From contig ML679956.1 in NCBI GenBank assembly GCA_007922225.1, positions 71,416,111 to 71,480,110 of the forward strand: a stretch of DNA of 64,000 nt, written 5' to 3'. A program made the position numbers and the translations under genes. The notes under the pieces are model-generated. The model saw only the letters and a list, made by a program, of their open reading frames with translations, was not told where the DNA came from and made no database searches. This stretch comes from Emydura subglobosa. Taxonomy: Eukaryota > Chordata > Testudines > Chelidae. Shown in pieces: positions 60,101-64,000 of the stretch (the first letter of the stretch is position 1; each line of letters opens with the position of its first letter).

Positions 60101-61457
60101 TAGCCAGGATGGTTGGGAGAGGGGAGGAGACACAACCCTAAACCTCTGACTAACAGAAGCTGGGAAGAGAAAACCGGGATGGATCAATTCAACTGCCCTG
60201 TTCTGTACACAGCCCTGAAGTTTTGGTACTGGCCCCCGTCAGAGACAGGATAGTAATCTAGATGGACCTTTGACCTGACACAGGAGGGCAGCTGAGATGT
60301 TTTTAATCATTTTTGCTGCTCTTCTCTGAACTTTCTCTAATTTGTCCACATCTTTCTTAAAGTGCAGTGCCCACAACTGGAGACAGTACTCCAGATGAGG
60401 CCTCACCAGTGCCAAGCAGAACAGAACTATCGCCTCCCACATCTTACATGCAACCCTGTTAATATACCCCTGAATGACCTTTGTCTTTTTCATAGCAGCA
60501 TCACACTGTTGACTCATTCAGTTTGTGATCCACTGTAACCTGTTCAACAGTACTGCAGCCTCACCAGGTATGCCCCATTTTGTACTCGTGCATTTGAATT
60601 TTTTCTTCTTAAGTGTAGTACTTCAATGTCAATAAATGTTAGTTTCACAGTACACACACAAACCAACCAAAAATATTTCTATCAATAATTAAAATGTACA
60701 GCTAGGCAAAGAAAGAAATGCTGGTTGAGAACTTAAGAGTTTGATTTAAGGATATTTACTTTGTATAATTTTGACATGTGATGTTGACAATTTGTGTTTT
60801 AATGGTTATAAAGTTTTAACTTTTTGATTCTCAACGTCTACAGTCATTAAATGATTGTCTGACACCCCTCCCATAATTTCCTGCAACTGGGAAAGTTTAA
60901 ACCAATAAAAATAGAAAGGTTTGAAAGTAATCAATATCTGTCAAAATTATAAAAAATAAAAATCAGATTCCACCAGGCCCCCCATAGCCTGACCTATCCA
61001 GAAGCATGGGGACTTCACATGGGAAAGTTTCTACCATCACAATAAAGCAATCTGTGTTCATCGGGAATAAAGGGAAGTTACAAACCTGAGTTACCAACGT
61101 TTGCTCTTGCTCTGAAGGATAGACCCAGCCATTCCGGCACTTCTCAGTGGAATTAAGTCCATATCCTAGGATGGAGTCTATATCCTGATCCACAGGTGTG
61201 TACATGTGGCATTCCTTGTAAGATCCATGTGTGTTCCTAGGGAGAGTTAGATTCAACTGCTGCTCTTTGGTCAGGTTTGGACTAATTTCATGGATCCAGT
61301 TTGTCTGACAGGGATGGGGCACATGCGTAACCATAAACAGTTGGCCAAACATGTGGAATGCTATGCTAGGACCTGCAAGGGAAATGAGCAGCACCAAACG
61401 CTTTTGAAATCGCCCAAAATCACCAACAGCTTTTAGAATTTCTCCGAAGTCTGTCAT
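27041..61457 (-). CDS. SLC22A13: SLC22A13-like organic anion transporter, copy B (10 exons, possibly chimeric)
   Basis: Paralogue of copy A with the same predicted plasma-membrane role. Exons on the minus strand are 61086-61457, 51066-51169, 43788-43942, 43009-43177, 42400-42520, 40098-40198, 32770-32984, 30124-30232, 28150-28359 and 27041-27137. They sum to 1653 bases, 550 residues plus TAG, close to the roughly 550 residues of mammalian SLC22A13. All junctions are AG/GT with no internal stop. Differences from copy A include Ser for Arg in MFS motif A, Ser for Trp after TM6, two extra residues in the loop before TM7, and Val for Phe in the TM10 motif. The first exon comes from outside the duplicated unit; the unit's own first exon at 56.2-56.6 kb is broken. 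If the 61-kb exon is not spliced in, this gene lacks an intact start and may be decaying. Confidence 0.8.
28150..28359 (-). CDS. SLC22A13: Copy B exon 9: TM11-TM12
   Basis: A 210-base exon, residues 449-519: [18 protein letters not shown]11, TM12, and [20 protein letters not shown]. The arginine codon at its end is completed by exon 10. The donor is GCG/GTAAGT. Confidence 0.92.
28613..29459 (-). mobile_element. CR1 LINE 3' end in copy B intron 8
   Basis: The minus strand encodes the C-terminal part of a CR1 reverse transcriptase ([10 protein letters not shown] and [12 protein letters not shown]), followed by the 3' UTR. The UTR reads on the plus strand as CATACTGGGTCAGACCAATG. Copy A has uninterrupted homologous sequence at the same place near 585-600, so this insertion came after the duplication. 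Confidence 0.8.
30124..30232 (-). CDS. SLC22A13: Copy B exon 8: TM10
   Basis: A 109-base exon, residues 413-449: [20 protein letters not shown], then [17 protein letters not shown]. The conserved aromatic residue of the YSAELxPT signature is replaced by valine. Confidence 0.9.
31300..31440 (-). mobile_element. SINE 3' tail in copy B intron 7
   Basis: The reverse complement contains GCGCCTAGCACAGTGAGGTC-type tail sequence, with TACGGTAGCACCTAGG on the plus strand. This is the usual 3' end of the tRNA-SINE in this genome. It is absent from intron 7 of copy A. Confidence 0.55.
31676..31855 (-). mobile_element. CR1 3' end fragment
   Basis: The plus strand reads AACATAAGAACGGCCACAAC and continues with CAATGGTCCATCTAGCCCAG, the same terminal CR1 sequence as at 28613. 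Confidence 0.75.
32770..32984 (-). CDS. SLC22A13: Copy B exon 7: TM7-TM9
   Basis: A 215-base exon, residues 341-413: [22 protein letters not shown]8 ([16 protein letters not shown]), WFGRKKCQ and TM9 ending ITGIPK. It is nearly the same as copy A. Confidence 0.92.
36500..37430 (+). repeat. Interspersed LTR-like repeat inside the intron 6 insertion
   Basis: Contains GTAGTGAATAAACTTGTTTTA with a polyadenylation-type AATAAA, and AGGGCTAGACAGTGCAGGAC. I recognise it as a common turtle-type interspersed repeat but cannot name it. Confidence 0.45.
37430..38115 (+). mobile_element. Probable solo LTR
   Basis: A promoter-like GCTTATAAGGTGGAG around 37898 is followed by CTTGAATAAACTGC about 120 bases later and an end near GCAGAGCACAGTGACAACA. 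This is the order of a retroviral-type LTR (TATA, then poly(A) signal). The ends are not certain and no coding part is attached. Confidence 0.5.
38527..38935 (-). mobile_element. CR1 LINE 3' fragment
   Basis: The plus strand reads ATCATAGAAATGGAGGCTTG and TTCCAGTGTTTAACTATCCG, the reverse complement of a CR1 3' region. Confidence 0.75.
39740..39895 (-). mobile_element. tRNA-SINE fragment
   Basis: The reverse complement of the SINE core: GAGTTACTCGCCCAAGGTAA and GATTGTGAT-type head text at the right end. It lies in copy B intron 6 just before exon 6. Confidence 0.55.
40098..40198 (-). CDS. SLC22A13: Copy B exon 6: loop before TM7, two codons longer
   Basis: A 101-base exon, residues 308-341: [13 protein letters not shown], then [15 protein letters not shown] and the start of TM7 (MLYAW). 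The extra six bases relative to copy A fall in the loop around TSGSG and keep the frame. Confidence 0.87.
41323..41440. mobile_element. Short MITE in copy B intron 5
   Basis: Ends AGGGTGACCAGAT and ATCTGGTCATCCT are inverted repeats. Same family as 6736-6857 but at a different, unique site, so the two insertions are independent. Confidence 0.7.
42400..42520 (-). CDS. SLC22A13: Copy B exon 5: PESARWL loop
   Basis: A 121-base exon, residues 267-307: [18 protein letters not shown], then the charged loop ending PPELFDQ. The acceptor is TTTGTAG and the donor is CAG/GTAATG. Confidence 0.9.
43009..43177 (-). CDS. SLC22A13: Copy B exon 4: TM5-TM6
   Basis: A 169-base exon, residues 211-267: [20 protein letters not shown], then TM5 ([17 protein letters not shown]) and TM6 ending FDLFFCV. 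The final split codon is AG plus T (serine) instead of the tryptophan of copy A. The donor is TAAG/GTAAAT. Confidence 0.9.
43788..43942 (-). CDS. SLC22A13: Copy B exon 3: TM3-TM4
   Basis: A 155-base exon, residues 159-211, reading [20 protein letters not shown] and [12 protein letters not shown]. The acceptor is TTCCCCAG. The first exon base is C rather than the G of copy A, which changes the motif A arginine to serine. Confidence 0.9.
45010..45490. repeat. Left part of the old shared repeat, copy B intron 2
   Basis: Aligns with 11390-11910 of copy A, with matching GGCTCCCCAACCAGACTA and GGGAGATGTAGTCCAACCAG. The right part is at 50570-50830 beyond the nested insertions. Confidence 0.6.
45521..46523 (-). 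mobile_element. CR1 LINE, 3' portion (left of L1 insertion)
   Basis: The 3' UTR begins at TAGATTCCAAGGTCAGAAA and the minus strand carries CR1 reverse transcriptase segments ([34 protein letters not shown]) with frameshifts. The element resumes at 49867. Confidence 0.75.
46524..49855 (-). mobile_element. L1-like LINE inserted into the CR1
   Basis: The minus strand encodes pieces of an L1-type ORF2: [17 protein letters not shown] near 49.4 kb and [17 protein letters not shown] near 48.6 kb, with stops and frameshifts. Its 3' end is at the left beside a T-rich stretch. Flanks AGTTAGCCAGC (46513-46523) and AGTTAGCTGGT (49856-49866) are a probable target duplication. An LTR interrupts it at about 47004-47930. 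Confidence 0.7.
47004..47930 (+). mobile_element. Solo LTR of an endogenous retrovirus-type element inside the L1
   Basis: A plus-oriented LTR-like block starting TGATGCAGTAGAAAGAAAGA, with a good TATA box (TATAAAAG, 47485-47492) followed by GTCCAGCTGATGGGGGG and GGTATCCACAGAGTCTGCC. The L1 sequence continues on both sides. No coding region is attached. Ends are approximate, the right one especially. Confidence 0.6.
49867..50525 (-). mobile_element. CR1 LINE, reverse transcriptase portion (right of L1 insertion)
   Basis: The minus strand encodes the N-terminal reverse transcriptase region with [19 protein letters not shown] at 50175-50396, the CR1 hallmark. Together with 45521-46523 it is one interrupted element. 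Confidence 0.8.
50570..50830. repeat. Right part of the old shared repeat, copy B intron 2
   Basis: Aligns with 12190-12480 of copy A (ACTGGATGCTGGGTGAG in both). It ends the nested insertion stack just before exon 2. Confidence 0.6.
51066..51169 (-). CDS. SLC22A13: Copy B exon 2: TM2 and motif A
   Basis: A 104-base exon, residues 125-159: [16 protein letters not shown], then TM2 and GSLSD. Its last two bases AG join the first base C of exon 3 to make serine where copy A has arginine. The acceptor is TTTCAG and the donor is CAG/GTAAGG. Confidence 0.9.
51370..51630. repeat. Diverged retroposon fragment, counterpart of 13020-13300
   Basis: Shares CCATAAATTCATCCCA and GTGCTAGGCCCC-like text with copy A intron 1, and lies at the same distance from exon 2. 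Confidence 0.45.
52555..53100. repeat. GC-rich interspersed repeat in copy B intron 1
   Basis: A block from CTCAGGCCTGGGCTATG to TTTAAGTTGACATGCCCAG, absent from the matching place in copy A intron 1. It contains GACATCATAATTCCACCTCC. Open frames inside it are low-complexity. The family is not identified; a miniature DNA element is likely. Confidence 0.45.
53509..53650 (-). mobile_element. CR1 3' fragment
   Basis: AGAACATAAGAATGGCCACA and CATTTAGCCCAGTATCCTGT match the CR1 terminal sequences elsewhere in the window. Confidence 0.7.
53670..53758 (+). mobile_element. CR1 3' end with terminal 8-mers
   Basis: GTTGGACTAGATGACCTCCT and the end ATTCTATGATTCTACG are the classic CR1 3' terminus with its repeated octamer. 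Confidence 0.85.
55760..55935 (-). mobile_element. tRNA-SINE
   Basis: The reverse complement reads GGTCCAGTGGTTAGAGCATT, then a core with GACCTGGGCAAGTCAGCC. It lies beside the relic exon 1; a shorter related copy sits in the same place beside copy A exon 1. Confidence 0.65.
56207..56567 (-). pseudogene. SLC22A13: Relic exon 1 of unit B
   Basis: It begins ATG with [17 protein letters not shown] and aligns base for base with copy A exon 1, and its flanks align too. A 4-base deletion within TM1, just after the segment SLANFL, shifts the frame. More short deletions follow in the loop, the end of the exon is scrambled, and the donor GT has become GC. It measures 361 bases against 372. It lies inside intron 1 if the 61-kb exon starts copy B. 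Confidence 0.85.
56623..56635. promoter_or_regulatory. HNF1-like site upstream of the relic exon
   Basis: ATTAATGTTTAAA, the counterpart of the copy A site, about 55 bases upstream of the relic ATG. Both outer half-site bases have changed. Confidence 0.45.
57000..58712. other. Region between relic exon 1 and the MITE: nothing recognised
   Basis: Similarity to the copy A upstream region fades near 57.0 kb. The stretch holds only short, unsupported open frames and no repeat I can name. It contains no exon 2 to 10 of a third transporter copy. Confidence 0.5.
58713..59147. mobile_element. AT-rich MITE with hAT-type target duplication
   Basis: Ends CAGCTGGGCAAATA and TATTTTGCCCAGCT are inverted. 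Flanks AAACCTAA (58705-58712) and AAACCTGG (59148-59155) match at 6 of 8. The interior has long A and T runs (for example 58757-58771 and 58941-58960). Similar AGAGCTGGTCAAAA ends occur at 13399 and 51769. Confidence 0.65.
59700..60545. mobile_element. Three CR1 pieces in alternating orientation
   Basis: 59700-59985 is CR1 in minus orientation (TTCCAACATCTAACTATCCT). 59985-60190 is CR1 3' UTR in plus orientation (GTGGAACTCATTGCCATGGG). 60235-60545 is minus again, with [11 protein letters not shown] and [11 protein letters not shown] readable on the minus strand. Confidence 0.7.
60546..61085. other. AT-rich DNA directly downstream of the 61-kb exon
   Basis: Intron sequence if the exon is used. 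It does not resemble the start of intron 1 of copy A or the DNA after the relic exon, although those two resemble each other well. No repeat is recognised. Confidence 0.5.
61086..61457 (-). CDS. SLC22A13: Intact exon 1 assigned to copy B (or orphan exon of a third paralogue)
   Basis: Encodes exactly 124 residues, [15 protein letters not shown] to LVTQ, with a CAG/GTTTGT donor in phase with exon 2 at 51 kb. Sequons are at N61, N69 and N102, as in copy A. An in-frame upstream ATG at 61500-61502 would add 15 residues, but the alignment with the other first exons favours 61457. Both flanks differ from those of copy A and of the relic exon, so this exon comes from an older duplication. No exon 2 other than that of copy B lies downstream within the window. 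Confidence 0.85.
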
Positions 61458-61512
61458 TGTGAGCTTTATCTGTGGGCAGACAGTACTGAGCCTACCTTTC
61501 ATATGGTCTGGA

Positions 61513-61525
61513 ATTAATGTTTAAA
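61513..61525. promoter_or_regulatory. HNF1-like site upstream of the intact 61-kb exon 1
   Basis: ATTAATGTTTAAA, 56 bases upstream of the ATG at 61457. It is one of very few stretches that this exon's upstream DNA shares with the other two promoters. Confidence 0.5.
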
Positions 61526-62039
61526 CATAAAATAAACTCTCCAGAAGTAGAGAGCTCTGGCACAGAGCTAATTTTTCAGCAGGAGCCACGTTAATAAAAC
61601 CTAATGCATGCTGCTCTGTATTTCTACAGCCGCACTGGATAACATATTAATAATCTCTTATCAAAACAGGCACGAGCCGTTCCCGGAGTACTGAAGTAAG
61701 ACAGGCACATGAACTAGTGGTGAAAGGAAAGAACTTGGTCTCAGGGGACCTGGATTCTATTGTGTGCTCTACCAGGATCTGGCTGTGAGAACTTGGATAA
61801 AATGCTAAGGACCTATTTTCAAAGCAGCCTCTAATTTTGAGCGCTTAAATCCAGACTCCTGGTGCCCGATTTTCCAAACTGCTGAGCACCCGCATCTCCC
61901 ACTGACTCCAATTGTTCCGAGGGTCTCAGCACCTCTGCAAGACAAGCACTAGGGGTCTGATTTAGCACACCGTCACACCAACATCAAGCTGGAGTAAGTC
62001 CATTGATTTCGGTGGAGTTACATCATTGTAAGACTGGCG

Positions 62040-62300
62040 TAGACAGAGAGGATGGTCCAGTGGTTAGGATGGTAGCCTGGGATTTGGGAGACCCAGGCTC
62101 AGTTTTCTGCTTTGCCACAGATTTCCTGTGTGACCTTGGTCCAGTCACTTTATTGTCTCTGTGCCTCAGTTTCCCATCTGTAAAATGCGGATAGCAGCAC
62201 TTTCCCTCACAGGGGTGTTGTGAGAGTAAATACATTAAATGTGAAGCACTCAAATACTGCGCTGATGAGGGCAAATATCAGTACCATAGATAAGCAGAGT
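62040..62300 (+). mobile_element. tRNA-derived SINE, nearly complete
   Basis: The head GGATGGTCCAGTGGTTAGGA is followed by TGTGACCTTGGTCCAGTCAC, CCATCTGTAAAATGCGGATA and GGGGTGTTGTGAGAGTAAAT. This is the best-preserved member of this SINE family in the window. Confidence 0.75.
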
Positions 62301-63662
62301 AACAGTGATGAATCAGGCCCTAGGAATCTCAAGTTGAGCACCCAAAAGTTAAAAGTGATTTTGAAAATGTGTGGCTTAAACTGTCAGTCTCCCCATCAGT
62401 AAAATGAGGGTAACACTTAAGATTTGTGAAACACCTTGGGATCCCAGGATGAAATACAGGTCAAAATAGTCAAGACCATGGGCTCCCACATCACATAGGC
62501 ACTCTTGAAAAGTTCATCCACACTGCATAAGCACAAAATATTTTGTTAGTATTGAAAAGTGTGTGTATTCCCATCAGAAAAAGAACAAACATTAGTTTCC
62601 CAAGAGTTTACAACATGGCCATAGTAGCTGAATCTCCGTTTTGCTTTTTAAATATAACTAACAATTTGATCATTTTCAAACGTCCTGGAAAAAACCGTAC
62701 CCAGGGAAGAGAAGGAAGATATGAAATTTCAGAGGGACTGGTTTCTTCATGGGACTCTGGGGTTGAATGTTTGGAAAATTAGGTTTAAAGCAGGAAACTA
62801 ACTGCTATTGTGTTTCATAATATGGAGGAATAATGAATTAGGACAATACTTTTGCGCTCTCAGCCCAGTCGCTATAGGACATTGAGGGAATACAAATTAT
62901 CTATCACCAGGCAACCGGGGTGGGATGCTGTTAAAGACTGACCACTTACATAAAACTATCCAGTCATTCACTCATGACACTGATTGCACACTAGTTAATC
63001 TTTGCCACAGTTACACTAGTTACAGAGGACACGGTCTGTCCGTTAGCACCAGGTTACAGTGAGAGTTTAAAGTTCTTACCCGTGGAATTCAATTGGTAAC
63101 TGGCCAGGACCGGTGCCTTCCTTGAATCCTCACATACAAGACCTTTAACATGAGGCACTGGCCTGCTGAACAATCAAACTGAAGCAACTGCTGACAAAGC
63201 GGGGCTTGGAAGAACCCAAGCTATCAGGGTTTGAGAGGATGGGCTGCATGATTAGGGTTTGCTATAGATGGGATACGACATGATAAAGAGACTTGTAGCA
63301 TCTCACCTCTGCCCGGCCTTCTGTAAAAAGATGTCAGTGCACTCTTGGCTTCTCCTAAAATGTGAAGCGAAGTTCTCACAAACTCCTGAATCAGATCCCC
63401 ACTGTGGAGGGTGCCGGACAATATTTTAAGACAGAAGCAGGAAAAAGTTTGGCTCTTTAAAGTGCTCTGCAAGCTTCTAATAGCACTTCAAATCCTCCTT
63501 TGTAACAGCCTGGGGGAAACTTCTCGTGCCCCGTCATACAGCATTTTTATAACGAGGACCAATTTATTAAGCATGAGTTTAGATGTTCTGCTGTTATCCT
63601 GAACACCATGCTAGATCCCAGCTTGGCAGAGGTGAGACCCTAGCCTAGTGCATTCATCTAGC
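62301..63662. other. Upstream flank, no feature recognised
   Basis: Includes a weak SINE-like relic around 62390-62460 and otherwise unique-looking sequence. No further transporter exon is seen on either strand. Confidence 0.45.
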
Positions 63663-64000
63663 CAGTGGTTCCCAATCTTTTTGGCTTGAGGGCCACAGAT
63701 ACCATTTTTACAACCCTGAAAGGCCACCAGTCTCTGCCAGCTGCCTCCCCCCCTGCAGCCAGATGGCAGGAATTCAGCAAGGAGGCTACTTCATCACTGA
63801 TTTCCAGTCCCCCTTGCTGCACTTGCAGGGAAACCACAAGTCCTGTAGCCCCGTGCACTCCACCTGGGTCTCTAGGCAGTGGCTCCCTTCTGCATCCAGG
63901 CAGATAGGAAATCAGTGCTCCCCTCCCTCTGGCTCCAGCAGGGACCCCAGCACCTATGGACCCAGATGCAGCGCTTTGCTCTCTACTGGAGCCAGGGGAG
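63663..64000 (+). mobile_element. Start of a hAT-like element running off the window
   Basis: CAGTGGTTCCCAATCTTTTT followed by GGCTTGAGGGCCACA is a typical hAT terminal sequence. The far end lies beyond base 64000. Confidence 0.55.

Noticed and set aside
60963..61085. Extension of the 61-kb exon open frame past LVTQ
   Set aside because: The frame continues for about 40 codons only because the intron has no early stop; the CAG/GT donor after LVTQ matches copy A exactly.
61458..61502. Upstream in-frame ATG adding 15 residues to the 61-kb exon
   Set aside because: The extra residues have no match before the other two first exons, and the ATG-to-HNF1-site spacing agrees better with the start at 61457.

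Overview
This window is animal nuclear DNA with spliced genes, long repeat-filled introns and low gene density. The CR1 retroposons, tRNA-headed SINEs, hAT-type miniature elements and Ty3/gypsy remnants suggest a non-avian sauropsid, most likely a turtle. That host call is inference from repeat style, not a database result.

The only host genes I can support are two tandem copies of an SLC22 organic-ion transporter, closest to SLC22A13 (OAT10), both on the minus strand. Copy A runs from exon 1 at 16155 down to exon 9 at 66; its last exon lies beyond the left edge. Copy B runs from exon 10 (stop at 27041) up to exon 2 at 51169, and an intact first exon in matching phase lies at 61086-61457. All assigned exons have AG/GT boundaries, keep the phase pattern of the family, and have no internal stops. 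Copy B adds up to 1653 coding bases (550 residues plus stop).

The duplication is visible outside the exons: introns and about 0.5 kb of upstream DNA align between A (to about 16.6 kb) and B (to about 57 kb). The first exon that belongs to unit B by this alignment is at 56207-56567 and is broken by a 4-base deletion, further loss and a changed splice donor. The intact exon at 61 kb has different flanks. The simplest reading is that copy B now uses, or could use, a first exon from an older neighbouring paralogue. All three first exons carry an HNF1-like palindrome 55-57 bases upstream of the ATG.

Between the genes (16.2-27.0 kb) lies an internally deleted minus-strand Ty3/gypsy element (18.1-21.6 kb) whose LTRs contain a 29-bp minisatellite. 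Intron 2 of copy A holds a hAT-like element with a long polypyrimidine core. Intron 1 of copy A holds a GC-rich block with a 78-bp tandem repeat. Copy B is much larger than A: intron 6 holds a decayed gypsy element plus LTR-like and CR1 DNA (33.1-39.5 kb), and intron 2 holds an LTR inside an L1-like element inside a CR1 inside an older repeat (45.0-50.8 kb). The right end (61.5-64.0 kb) is SINE DNA and the start of a hAT-like repeat. I found no tRNA or rRNA gene, no CRISPR array and no prokaryote-like operon.
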